From Comamonas koreensis (GTDB taxonomy: Bacteria; Pseudomonadota; Gammaproteobacteria; Burkholderiales; Burkholderiaceae_C), in contig NZ_CP043575.1 in NCBI RefSeq assembly GCF_014076495.1, positions 1,798,001-1,862,000 on the forward strand: 64,000 bases of DNA, read 5' to 3'. Under the pieces are notes generated by a model. The model saw only the letters and a list, made by a program, of their open reading frames with translations, did no database searches and was not told the origin of the DNA. This document shows, piece by piece, positions 35,022 to 44,359 of the stretch (position 1 is the stretch's first letter; each line of letters opens with the position of its first letter). The position numbers were made by a program, and so were the translations under genes.

Positions 35022-36317
35022 ATGAAGACGATTCAAAAATCCGCCAAGCTGGCCAATGTGTGTTACGACATTCGAGGGCCGATCATGGACGCGGCGAAGC
35101 GGATGGAGGACGAAGGACAGAAGATCACCAAGCTCAACATCGGCAACCTGGCGGTGTTCGGCTTCGATGCCCCTGAAGAGGTGCAGCAGGACATGATCCG
35201 CAACCTGCCCAACTCGGCAGGCTACTCCGACAGCAAGGGCATCTTTGCCGCGCGCAAGGCGGTGATGCACGAAACCCAGCGCCTGGGCATCAAGGGCGTG
35301 GGTCTGGACGACATCTACCTGGGCAATGGCGCCTCCGAGCTGATCAGCCTGGCCACCAATGCGCTGCTCGATACCGGCGACGAAATGCTGCTGCCGGCCC
35401 CCGACTACCCGCTGTGGACGGCCGCCACCAGTCTGTCGGGCGGCACCCCGGTGCACTACCTATGCGACGAGGAAAACGGCTGGATGCCCAACCTGGCGGA
35501 CATCCGCGCCAAGATCACGCCCCGCACCAAGGGCATCGTGGTCATCAACCCCAACAACCCCACCGGTGCGCTGTATTCCGACGCACTGCTGCGTGACATC
35601 GTGCAGATCGCGCGTGAGCATGGCTTGGTCATCTTTGCCGATGAGGTCTATGACAAGGTGCTGTATGACGACGCCAAGCACACGCCGATGGCTTCGCTGT
35701 CGCAGGATGTGCTGACCATCACCTTCAATTCGCTCTCCAAGGCCTACCGCAGCTGCGGCTACCGCGCAGGCTGGATGGTGATCTCTGGCGACAAGAGTGG
35801 CGCTGCCGACTATATCGAGGGCTTGAACATGCTCTCGAACATGCGCCTGTGCGCCAATGTGCCCGGCCAGTGGGCCGTGCAGACCGCGCTGGGCGGCCAC
35901 CAGAGCATTGACGAGCTGGTGCAAGAGGGCGGGCGCCTGCGCAAACAGCGTGACCTGGCCTGGGAGCTGATCAATGCCATCCCCGGTGTCAGCTGCGTCA
36001 AGCCCCAGGGCGCGCTCTACATGTTCCCCAAGCTCGACCCTGCGGTCTACCCGATCGAGGACGACCAGGAATTCTTCCTGCAGGTGCTCAAGGAGACCCG
36101 CGTGATGCTGGTCCAGGGCACCGGCTTCAACTGGCCACGGCCTGACCATTTCCGCATTGTGTTCCTGCCCCATGAGGCGGACCTGCGCGAAGCGATCAAC
36201 CGCCTGGCCGCCTTCCTGGCCAAGTACCGCCTTCGCCACGGAACCGAGCAGCTTGCGCAAGCCCATAAGGCCGATATCAAGCTGGTCAAGACCAAGGCAG
36301 AAAAATCCGCTGCCTGA
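35022..36317 (+). CDS. alaA: Alanine aminotransferase (AlaA-type, PLP-dependent)
   Basis: Transfers an amino group between glutamate and pyruvate. 431 residues from ATG 35022 (MKTIQKSAKLANVCYDIRG), closely following E. coli AlaA: PAPDYPLWTAA, NPNNPTGA and the Schiff-base Lys in NSLSKAYRSCGYRAGW. The usual GNPAPFGFD reads GNLAVFGFD here. The C-terminal tail of about 25 residues (KADIKLVKTKAEKSAA) is longer than in E. coli. It is 79 bp upstream of hom; a small hairpin (CAGGCG at 36345, CGCCTG at 36361) lies in that gap. Confidence 0.93.
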   Translation: MKTIQKSAKLANVCYDIRGPIMDAAKRMEDEGQKITKLNIGNLAVFGFDAPEEVQQDMIRNLPNSAGYSDSKGIFAARKAVMHETQRLGIKGVGLDDIYLGNGASELISLATNALLDTGDEMLLPAPDYPLWTAATSLSGGTPVHYLCDEENGWMPNLADIRAKITPRTKGIVVINPNNPTGALYSDALLRDIVQIAREHGLVIFADEVYDKVLYDDAKHTPMASLSQDVLTITFNSLSKAYRSCGYRAGWMVISGDKSGAADYIEGLNMLSNMRLCANVPGQWAVQTALGGHQSIDELVQEGGRLRKQRDLAWELINAIPGVSCVKPQGALYMFPKLDPAVYPIEDDQEFFLQVLKETRVMLVQGTGFNWPRPDHFRIVFLPHEADLREAINRLAAFLAKYRLRHGTEQLAQAHKADIKLVKTKAEKSAA

Positions 36318-36396
36318 GTCGCCGCTTTTCCTATCTGACAACAACAGGCGTCCGGCTGGGCGCCTGGTTGGTTATTCAACGTATCCAAGAGAATTT

Positions 36397-37731
36397 ATGA
36401 AACCGATCCAAGTAGGCTTGTTGGGCATCGGCACCGTCGGTAGTGGTGTCTTCAACGTGTTGCAACGTAACCATGACGAGATTCGCCGCCGCGCTGGCCG
36501 TGATATTGCCGTGACCATGGTGGCCGATCTGGACGAAGCCCGTGCCCGTTCGGTGGTGGGTGACCAGGCCGTCGTTGTCAAGGACGCGCGCGAGGTGATC
36601 GCCAATCCCGACATCGATGTGGTCATCGAGTTGATCGGTGGTTACGGCATTGCCAAGGCCCTGGTGCTGGAGGCCATTGCCGCGGGCAAGCATGTGGTGA
36701 CGGCCAACAAGGCCTTGCTGGCCGTGCATGGCTCGGAGATTTTCAAGGCAGCGGCCGACAAGGGCGTGATGGTGGCCTACGAAGCGGCCGTGGCCGGTGG
36801 CATCCCGATCATCAAGGCGCTGCGCGAAGGCCTGACCGCCAACCAGATCCAGTGGATTGCCGGCATCATCAACGGCACCACCAACTTCATCCTCTCCGAG
36901 ATGCGCGACAAGGGCCTGGACTTTGACGTGGTGCTCAAAGAGGCGCAGCGCCTGGGCTACGCCGAAGCCGACCCGACCTTTGACATCGAAGGCGTGGACG
37001 CCGCCCACAAGGTCACCTTGATGAGCGCCATCGCCTTTGGCGTGCCGGTGCAGTTCGACAAGGCCTATGTCGAGGGCATCACCAAGCTGTCGTCGGTCGA
37101 TATCCGCTATGCCGAGCAGCTGGGCTACCGCATCAAGCTCCTGGGCATCACCAAGCGCACCGACAAGGGCATCGAGCTGCGGGTGCACCCCTCGTTGGTG
37201 CCCACCAAGCGCCTGATCGCCAATGTGGAAGGCGCGATGAATGCCGTGGTGGTGCATGGCGATGCCGTGGGCACGACCCTGTACTACGGCAAGGGTGCAG
37301 GCTCCGAGCCCACCGCCTCGGCCGTGATCGCCGACCTGGTCGACATTGCCCGCCTCGAAGGCGCCGATGTGGCCCACCGCGTGCCGCCACTGGCCTTCCA
37401 GAGCAGCACCTTGCGCGAAGCGGGGCAGGAGCTGCCCGTGCTGCCGATGGCCGATATCACCACCAGCTACTACCTGCGCATGCGCGTGGCCGATGAGGCT
37501 GGCGTGCTGGCCAAGGTCACCGGTCTGCTGGCGGGCGCCGGCATCAGCATCGATGCGGTGCTGCAGCGCGAAGCCGACGAAGTCGGTGGCGAAGGCTCGA
37601 CCCAGACCGACCTGATCATCCTCACGCACGACACGCGCGAAGGCGATATGGACAAGGCGCTCGCCGAAATCCAGGGCCTGCCCACCGTGCTGGCGCCGAT
37701 CACCCGTATCCGCAAGGAAGAGCTGAACTAA
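36397..37731 (+). CDS. hom: Homoserine dehydrogenase
   Basis: NAD(P)H reduction of aspartate semialdehyde to homoserine. 444 residues from ATG 36397 (MKPIQVGLLGIGTVGSGV). The Rossmann motif GLLGIGTVGSG, the substrate domain (YEAAVAGGIPIIKALREGL, INGTTNFIL, EADPTFDIEGVDAAHK) and a C-terminal ACT domain (RMRVADEAGVLAKVTGLL) are present; the ACT domain suggests feedback by threonine. It uses the product of asd, located 23 kb away. In many relatives thrC follows directly; here an M48 protease gene intervenes. Confidence 0.97.
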   Translation: MKPIQVGLLGIGTVGSGVFNVLQRNHDEIRRRAGRDIAVTMVADLDEARARSVVGDQAVVVKDAREVIANPDIDVVIELIGGYGIAKALVLEAIAAGKHVVTANKALLAVHGSEIFKAAADKGVMVAYEAAVAGGIPIIKALREGLTANQIQWIAGIINGTTNFILSEMRDKGLDFDVVLKEAQRLGYAEADPTFDIEGVDAAHKVTLMSAIAFGVPVQFDKAYVEGITKLSSVDIRYAEQLGYRIKLLGITKRTDKGIELRVHPSLVPTKRLIANVEGAMNAVVVHGDAVGTTLYYGKGAGSEPTASAVIADLVDIARLEGADVAHRVPPLAFQSSTLREAGQELPVLPMADITTSYYLRMRVADEAGVLAKVTGLLAGAGISIDAVLQREADEVGGEGSTQTDLIILTHDTREGDMDKALAEIQGLPTVLAPITRIRKEELN

Positions 37732-37790
37732 GCCGAGCGCTAGAGCCGCTGCGGCCGCAGGTCGCACCGCCCGGCGCCTGCCGCCTACCC

Positions 37791-37826
37791 AACCGCCTGT
37801 GGCCGATTCGGCCCAGGCGGTTTTGC
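37791..37826 (+). terminator. Terminator after hom
   Basis: AACCGCCTG at 37791-37799 pairs with CAGGCGGTT at 37814-37822, with an inner GGCC/GGCC stem and a TTTT tail. It uncouples hom from the downstream genes. Confidence 0.88.
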
Positions 37827-37975
37827 CTTTTTGGGCCCAACGGCTGCGAACACATCCGCATCATTCTGTTACTTGTGGGTATTTGTTCACGTCATTATTT
37901 TTCTAAATAATGGCCGCTCACAAATGCAGCGCCCCCGGGGGCTGCAGATCGATAACAAAGACGGGGAGTTGCACT

Positions 37976-40156
37976 ATGTCGGACACCGACAAGAAATGGC
38001 TGGCGCTGGCCAAGCGCTGGGGGGTGTTGTTTGGGATTCCGCTGCTGATGCTGGCCATTGGCATCTGGCAATGGTCGCGGGCAGATACGCCGGTCTCGGA
38101 TGTGGGCGCGCAGATCGCCCAGTACCAGCAGGTGGTGCGCCAGCTCGAGGCGATCGAGGCCGAAAAGCCCGGCCGCCGTGCGACGGTGCGGGACAGCGAG
38201 GGCAAGGAATACCCGGTCTGGAAGGTCAAAAACGAGTACCTGATGACCATCCAGGACCTGCAAAACCAGGGTCTGAATGTCACCACCCGTAACTTGCAGC
38301 CGGTGCTGGCGGGCTGCACCATCGCCTTCAGCGTGCTGGCACTGCTGTGGTCGGCGCTGGGGGTGGTGTACCAGCGCGGCATGGGCGCCAAGGCCCTGCA
38401 ATCGCGCGAGCAGCTGCTCGCGACCTTTCAGAAGGGCCGCAAGCTGTTGCCGACCTATATGGTGGTCATGGTGCTGCTGCTGTTCGGTGCGGCCATCCCG
38501 CTGCTGGTCTACGAGATGATGCCCATCCTGCGCCACCGCAACTACAGCAAGGGCGACATGAAGCTGATGTTCATCCTCGGCGGCCTGGCGCTGTTCCTGC
38601 TGTACTCGGGCTGCAAGGTGCTGATCGATGTCTGGAAGGCATCGCGCAAGCCGCTGGAGAACGCGCCCATCGAGGTGATGGGCCAGACCGTCAGCCGCCA
38701 GCAGGCGCCCGAACTCTGGGCCTTTGTGGACCGTGTGGCCGCCAAGACCGGCGCCGGCATGCCCGATGCGTTGGTCGTGGGCCTGAACGAAGGCTTTTTT
38801 GTGACCGAGCACCCGGTGCAGCTGGCCAGTGGCGCCTTGCTGCCCCAGGGGCGGGTGCTGTACCTGCCCTTGCCCTATATGGCCTTTCTCAATGCAGGCG
38901 AGGTCGCTGCGGTGATCGGCCACGAGTTGGGTCACTTCATCGGCGAGGACACGCTCTACAGCCAGCGCTTCTCACCGATCTACAGCGCCACCCTCCACCA
39001 CCTGGTGGCCATCAGCGGCGGTGAGCGCCATGAGGGCTCCTGGATGGACATCCTGCGCCGGCCAGCCACCTTGTTTGGCGAGATGTTCTTGGACAGCTTC
39101 CACGAAGCGGTGCGCTATTGGAGCCGCAAGCGCGAACTGGCCGCCGATGCGGTGGGCGCGCAGGTCGTGAGCCCACAGGCCGTTGCGTCGTCCTTGCTGC
39201 GCATCAGCGCGCTGGCCCCGCTGGTGGATGAGGCGCTGCAGGCCAACTGGGACCGGGGCGAGACGGTCGCAGGCGGCGTGCTGGGCCATGTGCGCCAGCT
39301 GGTCGCTGCCAAGGGCATGGCCGACCCGAGCGAGCACCTGGACCAGCGCCAGGCCCACCCGACCGACACCCACCCCGAGCTGGCCGAGCGCCTCGCTGCG
39401 CTGGGTGTACCCGTCAGCCCCGAGCTGCTGGCCCGGGCGATGGATGCCCAGGGCAGCCAGCTGCTGCAGGAGTTTGGCCTGGAGCAGGGCGCGCCCGCTG
39501 CCGACAGCCGCACCCTGGCCGGGGCGGTCGCACCGGCCCCGGTCGCCGATCTGAATGCCGCCTTGCAAAACGAGCTCAGCAGCGCAGCCGCGGCCAACCG
39601 CAGTGCCAAGCTGGCCGAGCTGCGCGAGATCGCGGCGCTGGCTGCGCCCGAGACGGTGATCCATGAGCGCTCGGCCTTCATGGTGGGCTTGTTCGGCTTT
39701 CTGGCCCTGGCCTGCTTTGGCGGCGCGGTGGCCTTGTTCATGGCGGGTCTGCACATGGCGGTCGGTGCAGGTGTGCTGGCCGGTGGTCTTGTCTGCGTAT
39801 GGGTGGCGTGGCTGTTCTGGCGCGACAGCCAAAGCCCGGCGATGGTGCTGCAGCCCGCGGGCCTGCGCCTCTTCAATGCGCAGGAGCTGCTGCCCTGGTC
39901 GGCGATCGATGATTTCGAGTTCAACCAGGCCAACCACATGCTCACCGTCATCATGGCCCTGGAGCCCGGTGTGCAGCCGCCCGCAATGGGCGTGGGCAAG
40001 CGCCGCGCCCAGTTCCAGAAGAAAAAGCAGCGTGTGGTCGTGATGCTCAAGGGTGTCAAGAAGATGAAGAACCAGGCCTTTGCCGAGCTGGTGCTGAACC
40101 AGTGGCGCGCCTACTACGCCCGCCAGGAACTGGCGCGCATGGGAGAGCAGGTCTAA
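37976..40156 (+). CDS. Membrane-bound M48 family metalloprotease
   Basis: 726 residues from ATG 37976 (MSDTDKKWLALAKRWGV). TM helices are predicted near residues 14-32, 108-130, 155-180, 193-216 and a pair at about 565-615. The zinc site is HELGH at 316-320 (VIGHELGHFIGED) with the third ligand Glu near 387 in KRELAADAVGAQ, so the protease is intact. M48 members (HtpX, Ste24) degrade or process membrane proteins. It is longer than HtpX (about 290) and its C-terminal 300 residues are unassigned. Flanking terminators make it a single-gene unit between hom and thrC. Confidence 0.88.
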   Translation: MSDTDKKWLALAKRWGVLFGIPLLMLAIGIWQWSRADTPVSDVGAQIAQYQQVVRQLEAIEAEKPGRRATVRDSEGKEYPVWKVKNEYLMTIQDLQNQGLNVTTRNLQPVLAGCTIAFSVLALLWSALGVVYQRGMGAKALQSREQLLATFQKGRKLLPTYMVVMVLLLFGAAIPLLVYEMMPILRHRNYSKGDMKLMFILGGLALFLLYSGCKVLIDVWKASRKPLENAPIEVMGQTVSRQQAPELWAFVDRVAAKTGAGMPDALVVGLNEGFFVTEHPVQLASGALLPQGRVLYLPLPYMAFLNAGEVAAVIGHELGHFIGEDTLYSQRFSPIYSATLHHLVAISGGERHEGSWMDILRRPATLFGEMFLDSFHEAVRYWSRKRELAADAVGAQVVSPQAVASSLLRISALAPLVDEALQANWDRGETVAGGVLGHVRQLVAAKGMADPSEHLDQRQAHPTDTHPELAERLAALGVPVSPELLARAMDAQGSQLLQEFGLEQGAPAADSRTLAGAVAPAPVADLNAALQNELSSAAAANRSAKLAELREIAALAAPETVIHERSAFMVGLFGFLALACFGGAVALFMAGLHMAVGAGVLAGGLVCVWVAWLFWRDSQSPAMVLQPAGLRLFNAQELLPWSAIDDFEFNQANHMLTVIMALEPGVQPPAMGVGKRRAQFQKKKQRVVVMLKGVKKMKNQAFAELVLNQWRAYYARQELARMGEQV

Positions 40157-40179
40157 CGGCTGCTCCACAACCCAGCCAG

Positions 40180-40206
40180 GCCTCGGACCCAGTCCGGGGC
40201 TTTTTT
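40180..40206 (+). terminator. Terminator of the M48 protease gene
   Basis: GCCTCGGAC at 40180-40188 pairs with GTCCGGGGC at 40192-40200 (one U-G pair) around CCA, followed by six T. Confidence 0.92.
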
Positions 40207-40363
40207 ATGCCAGCGGCTGCCATCGGTGTCGCAGCCTGGCCGCTGCTGCTGGCTGCTGCGCCCCACATTCCTGCGCAAGCTGTGCCAGTACTGGCGACTG
40301 CAGGATAATAAGCAGTTGCTCCTTGCCCGTGCGCGGGCTGTGTCCACTTATTTCGCACCCTCC

Positions 40364-41788
40364 ATGCTGTATCTCTCCACGCGCGGCCATGCCGAACAAA
40401 AACGTTTTTGCGACATTTTGCTCGAGGGCCTGGCGCCCGATGGCGGTCTGTACATGCCGGTGCAGTACCCGCAGATTGACGATGCCAAGCTGACGGCGCT
40501 GCGCGAGACGCTCAAGAGCAAGGGCTATGCCGCGCTGGCGTTCGAGATCCTGTCGCTGTACATCGACGACATCCCCGCCGAGGACCTGCGCGCGCTGTGC
40601 AACAAGACCTACACCGAGGCGGTGTTCGGCACGGCGGCGATTGTTCCAGTGCGCCAGCTCGAAGGCCCGCTGATGATCGAGGCGCTCTCCAATGGTCCCA
40701 CCTTGGCCTTCAAGGACATGGCGATGCAGCTGCTGGGCAACCTGTTCGAGTACGAACTGGCGCGCCGCGGCGAAGAGCTCAATATTCTGGGTGCCACCAG
40801 CGGCGACACCGGCAGCGCGGCCGAATACGCGATGCGCGGCAAAAAGGGTGTGCGTGTGTTCATGACCAGCCCGCACGGCCGTATGAGCCCCTTCCAGCAG
40901 GCGCAGATGTTCAGCCTGCAAGACGAGAACATCCACAACATCGCCATCGAAGGCGTGTTTGACGACTGCCAGGACATCGTCAAGGCGGTCAGCAATGACC
41001 ACGCCTTCAAGGCGCAGTACAAGATCGGCACCGTCAACTCCATCAACTGGGCCCGTCTGCTGGCCCAGGTGGTCTACTACTTTGCCGGCTACCTGCAGGC
41101 CACCAGCCAGAACAGCGAGAAGGTGAGCTTCACGGTGCCCAGCGGCAACTTCGGCAATGTCTGCGCCGGCCATGTGGCGCGCCAGATGGGCCTGCCGATT
41201 GCCAAGCTGGTGGTGGCAACCAACGAAAACGATGTGCTGGACGAATTCTTCCGCACCGGTGTCTATCAGGTGCGCGGCGCTGCCCACACCTTCGAGACCT
41301 CGAGCCCCTCGATGGACATCTCCAAGGCCAGCAACTTCGAGCGCTTTGTGTTCGACCTGGTCGGCCGCGATGGCGCCCGCCTGCAACAGCTGTTTGCGCA
41401 AGGCGTGGCCCAAGAGGGCCGCTTTGACCTGCAGGCTGATCCGGCCTTCCAGGATGCGGCCGGCCGCTACGGCTTTGTCAGCGGCAAGAGCACGCATGCC
41501 GACCGCCTGGCCACGATCCAGGACACCTTCCTGCGCCTGGGCCAGATGATCGACACCCATACCGCCGATGGCGTGAAGGTGGCACGCGAGCACCTGGGTG
41601 CCGAGCCGATGATCGTGCTGGAGACGGCCTTGCCGATCAAGTTTGCCGCCACCATTGAAGAGGCGCTGGGCCGCACACCCGAGCGCCCGGCCAAGTTTGA
41701 CGGCATCGAAGACCTGCCCAAGCGTGTGGTGGTGATGCCCGCCGATGTGGACCAGGTCAAGACCTATATCAAGGACCACTGCCGCTGA
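40364..41788 (+). CDS. thrC: Threonine synthase
   Basis: PLP enzyme converting O-phosphohomoserine to threonine. 474 residues from ATG 40364 (MLYLSTRGHAEQKRF). The PLP Lys is in GPTLAFKDMAMQLLG; the phosphate loop region is GATSGDTGSAAEYAM; SGNFGNVCAGHVARQMGLP is the thrC signature. Earlier in-frame starts fall in the upstream terminator and leader and are not supported. It leads a rightward run into mobB (72 bp gap). Confidence 0.97.
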   Translation: MLYLSTRGHAEQKRFCDILLEGLAPDGGLYMPVQYPQIDDAKLTALRETLKSKGYAALAFEILSLYIDDIPAEDLRALCNKTYTEAVFGTAAIVPVRQLEGPLMIEALSNGPTLAFKDMAMQLLGNLFEYELARRGEELNILGATSGDTGSAAEYAMRGKKGVRVFMTSPHGRMSPFQQAQMFSLQDENIHNIAIEGVFDDCQDIVKAVSNDHAFKAQYKIGTVNSINWARLLAQVVYYFAGYLQATSQNSEKVSFTVPSGNFGNVCAGHVARQMGLPIAKLVVATNENDVLDEFFRTGVYQVRGAAHTFETSSPSMDISKASNFERFVFDLVGRDGARLQQLFAQGVAQEGRFDLQADPAFQDAAGRYGFVSGKSTHADRLATIQDTFLRLGQMIDTHTADGVKVAREHLGAEPMIVLETALPIKFAATIEEALGRTPERPAKFDGIEDLPKRVVVMPADVDQVKTYIKDHCR

Positions 41789-41860
41789 GCCGGCTAAGCT
41801 GCCGCTACCGCCGCGTGTCTGGGTGCCTTGGCGGGCCGTGGAATCATCAAGGAGGCGGGT

Positions 41861-42421
41861 ATGCAGGTCGTGTGTTTTGCAGGCTATTCGGGCAGTGGCA
41901 AGACGACCTTGATCGAGCAGGTCATCCCCGTGCTGATCGCGCGCGGCCAGCAGGTGTCGGTCATCAAGCATACCCATCACCGCTTTGACATCGACACCCC
42001 TGGCAAGGACACCTGGCGCCACCGCCAGGCCGGCGCCTTTGAGGTGCTGGCTGCCTCCGACCAGCGCGTGGTGCTGATGCGCGAGCTGCCAAAGACGCAG
42101 GAGCCCGATGTGCATGCGCTGATCGCCCAGCTCGACAGCCGGGTGGACTGGGTGCTGGTGGAGGGCTTCAAGGACTGCGACCTGCCCAAGCTGGAGGTGC
42201 TGGCCAATGCGCCAGAGGCCAACGGCAAGGCACCGCTTTATCCGCAGGATGCGGCCGTGCAGGCCGTGGTGCTGTCACCCGCCCGCCAGCTGCTGCCCGC
42301 CACCGCCCTGCCGCAGCTGCCCCGCGATGCACCCGCTGCCGTGGCGCAGTGGCTGCTGGTGCACAGCGCCCGCTTTGCCTATACCCCGCCTTGTGTATTT
42401 GCAACCGATACCGCCGGGTGA
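41861..42421 (+). CDS. mobB: Molybdopterin-guanine dinucleotide biosynthesis protein MobB
   Basis: GTP-binding adaptor that aids guanylylation of the molybdenum cofactor. 186 residues from ATG 41861 (MQVVCFAGYSGSGKTTLIE) with SD AGGAGG. Walker A is GYSGSGKT. The switch region has IKHTHHRFDIDTPGKDTWRH and the DWVLVEGFKD motif, both typical of MobB. mobA is not in the window. Followed 60 bp later by moeA. Confidence 0.95.
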   Translation: MQVVCFAGYSGSGKTTLIEQVIPVLIARGQQVSVIKHTHHRFDIDTPGKDTWRHRQAGAFEVLAASDQRVVLMRELPKTQEPDVHALIAQLDSRVDWVLVEGFKDCDLPKLEVLANAPEANGKAPLYPQDAAVQAVVLSPARQLLPATALPQLPRDAPAAVAQWLLVHSARFAYTPPCVFATDTAG

Positions 42422-42481
42422 GCGGGCCGTTGCGATGGTCGGCCCGATTGCAGGCGGCCGATAACCGAAGGAATGATTGAG

Positions 42482-43714
42482 ATGAACAGCCAGCCCCGTC
42501 CCCCCCTGAAATCCCTCGATGCCGCCCTGGCCGAGCTGCTGGCCCATGCCCAGCCGCTGGCGGGCCATGAGCTGCTGGACACCTTTGATGCTGACGGCCG
42601 CGTGCTGGCGCAGGACCTGGTCGCTGCCTTGCAGGTGCCGCCTTTCGACAACAGCGCGATGGACGGTTATGCGCTGCGCGCGGCCGACCTGAGCGGGCCC
42701 GCACTGGCCCTGCCGGTTAGCCAGCGCATTCCAGCGGGCAGCATCGGCGAGCCGCTAGCTGCCGGCACCGCCGCCCGCATCTTTACCGGGGCAGCGGTGC
42801 CTGCGGGCGCCGATGCGGTGGTGATGCAGGAAGAATGCACCGTGCTGGACGATGGCCGGGTGCAGATCAACACGGCCGTCCAAGCCGGGCAGAACATCCG
42901 CAAAAGCGGCGAAGACATGCAGTTGGGCAGCACGGTGTTGGCGGCCGGCACGCGCCTGGGCCCGGCCGAGCTGGGCCTGGCTGCCAGCATGGGCTGCGCC
43001 CGCCTGCCACTGGCCCGGCGCCCGCGCGTGGCCTTGTTCTCCACCGGTGACGAGCTGGTCATGCCCGGCGACGTGGCGCCCCAGGACCTGCCCTTGGGCA
43101 GCATCTACAACAGCAACCGCTTCTTTTTGCGCGCCATGCTCCAGCGCCTGGGCTGCGAGGTACGCGACCTGGGCATCGTGCCCGACAGCTACGAGGCCAC
43201 CGTCGCTGCGCTGCAGACCGCCGCGCAGCACAGCGACCTGGTACTGACGAGTGGTGGTGTGTCGGTGGGTGAGGAAGACCACGTCAAGGCGGCCGTGCAG
43301 GCCTTGGGCAGGCTTGACCTGTGGGCGATTGCCGTCAAGCCGGGCAAGCCCTTTGCCTATGGGCGCGTGGGCCAGGCCCATTTCATCGGCCTGCCAGGCA
43401 ATCCGGTGTCCAGCTTTGTGACCTTTGCGCTTTTGGTGCGGCCTTTTCTGCTGCGGCTGCAAGGCGTGCAGGCGCTGGCGCCGCAGGCGATCGATATGCG
43501 TGCCGATTTTGACTGGCCGCGAGCCGACAAGCGCCGCGAATTCTTGCGCGTGCGCGTCAATGCGCAAGGCGGGCTGGACCGTTTTGCCAATCAGGGCTCG
43601 GGCGTGCTGACCTCGGCCGTCTGGGCCGATGGCCTGGTCGACAACCCGCCCGGCCAGACCATTGCGCAGGGCGATACCGTGCGCTTTGTGCCCTTTGCCC
43701 AGCTGCTGGGCTGA
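42482..43714 (+). CDS. moeA: Molybdopterin molybdenumtransferase
   Basis: Inserts molybdenum into adenylylated molybdopterin. 410 residues. Of two in-frame ATGs, 42473 abuts the GAAGGA SD, while 42482 (MNSQPRPPLKSLDAAL) has 9-nt spacing and is chosen. Domains: N-terminal MoeA domain with PPFDNSAMDGYALR, IFTGAAVPAGADAVVMQE; MoCF-binding domain with STGDELV, SGGVSVGEEDHVK and LPGNPVSSFVTF; C-terminal domain IV. It is 13 bp before moaD. Confidence 0.97.
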   Translation: MNSQPRPPLKSLDAALAELLAHAQPLAGHELLDTFDADGRVLAQDLVAALQVPPFDNSAMDGYALRAADLSGPALALPVSQRIPAGSIGEPLAAGTAARIFTGAAVPAGADAVVMQEECTVLDDGRVQINTAVQAGQNIRKSGEDMQLGSTVLAAGTRLGPAELGLAASMGCARLPLARRPRVALFSTGDELVMPGDVAPQDLPLGSIYNSNRFFLRAMLQRLGCEVRDLGIVPDSYEATVAALQTAAQHSDLVLTSGGVSVGEEDHVKAAVQALGRLDLWAIAVKPGKPFAYGRVGQAHFIGLPGNPVSSFVTFALLVRPFLLRLQGVQALAPQAIDMRADFDWPRADKRREFLRVRVNAQGGLDRFANQGSGVLTSAVWADGLVDNPPGQTIAQGDTVRFVPFAQLLG

Positions 43715-43727
43715 GGAGGGCGAGGAG

Positions 43728-43988
43728 ATGACGATGAAGACTTTGCAACTGCGCTATTTTGCAAGTATCCGCGAGGCCATTGGTAGCGGCAGCGAGGCCT
43801 TTGCCACCGAGGCCGGCACCGTCGCAGAGCTGCGCGAGGCCCTGCTCGCGCGCGGCGAGCCCTATGCCAGCTGCCTGGCGCGGGGGCGCGCGGTGCGCAC
43901 CGCCGTCAACCAGGTGCTCAGCGACGACAGCGCGGTGCTGGAGGCGGGGGCCGAGGTGGCGTTTTTTCCGCCGGTGACTGGCGGTTAG
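43728..43988 (+). CDS. moaD: Molybdopterin synthase sulfur-carrier subunit
   Basis: Ubiquitin-like sulfur carrier; its C-terminal thiocarboxylate donates sulfur for the dithiolene. 86 residues from ATG 43728 (or 84 from ATG 43734; both have usable SDs). It begins LQLRYFASIREAIG and ends FFPPVTGG with the essential terminal Gly-Gly. Its partner moaE is 0.8 kb away, separated by two genes on the opposite strand. Confidence 0.95.
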   Translation: MTMKTLQLRYFASIREAIGSGSEAFATEAGTVAELREALLARGEPYASCLARGRAVRTAVNQVLSDDSAVLEAGAEVAFFPPVTGG

Positions 43989-43994
43989 GAATCC

Positions 43995-44333
43995 TTAAGC
44001 AGCGCCATCTTCTGCGGGGTTGGGCAGCAGTAGCTCGGGCGCTTTCCATTCCAGCAGTTCGGCCAGGCGCAGCACCACCCAGCGCGCTTCCTCCGCGCTG
44101 ACGCCCGCGTCTGGCGCCTGCAGGCCGCTGTAGATGGTCTGCAGGATGGCGCTCTCGGAGGGCGCACTTTGGTGGTAGAGGATCTGCGCCTGCTCGACCA
44201 GCATCTGCGCCAGGTCTTCGCACAGCTCATAGCGCTGGGCGATGTCAGCGAGCGGCTGGCGCAGGCGCTGGTTGCGGCCCTGGAACAGGGCGATGAAGGA
44301 ATCAGGGACAAAGATTTGGCTGCCGTCTTGCAT
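43995..44333 (-). CDS. Hypothetical protein between moaD and moaE (112 aa)
   Basis: Begins MQDGSQIFVPDSFIALFQG and is predicted helical. RYELCEDLAQMLVEQAQ and AEEARWVVLRLAELLEW look like conserved helices. I recall similar short Burkholderiales proteins labelled ATPase with chaperone activity, but no Walker motif is visible, so that label is not supported. No signal peptide or TM. Its stop lies 6 bp from the moaD stop on the opposite strand. The next gene on its strand is 26 bp upstream, so the two may be cotranscribed. Confidence 0.75.
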   Translation of the reverse strand: MQDGSQIFVPDSFIALFQGRNQRLRQPLADIAQRYELCEDLAQMLVEQAQILYHQSAPSESAILQTIYSGLQAPDAGVSAEEARWVVLRLAELLEWKAPELLLPNPAEDGAA

Positions 44334-44359
44334 GGGTATCCATCAGGTGAGGTGCGCGT

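Noticed and set aside
40207..40308. 33-codon Ala-rich ORF in the thrC leader, considered as a leader peptide
   Set aside because: It has one Thr and two Ile, no clustered regulatory codons, begins inside the terminator tail and is not followed by alternative hairpins.
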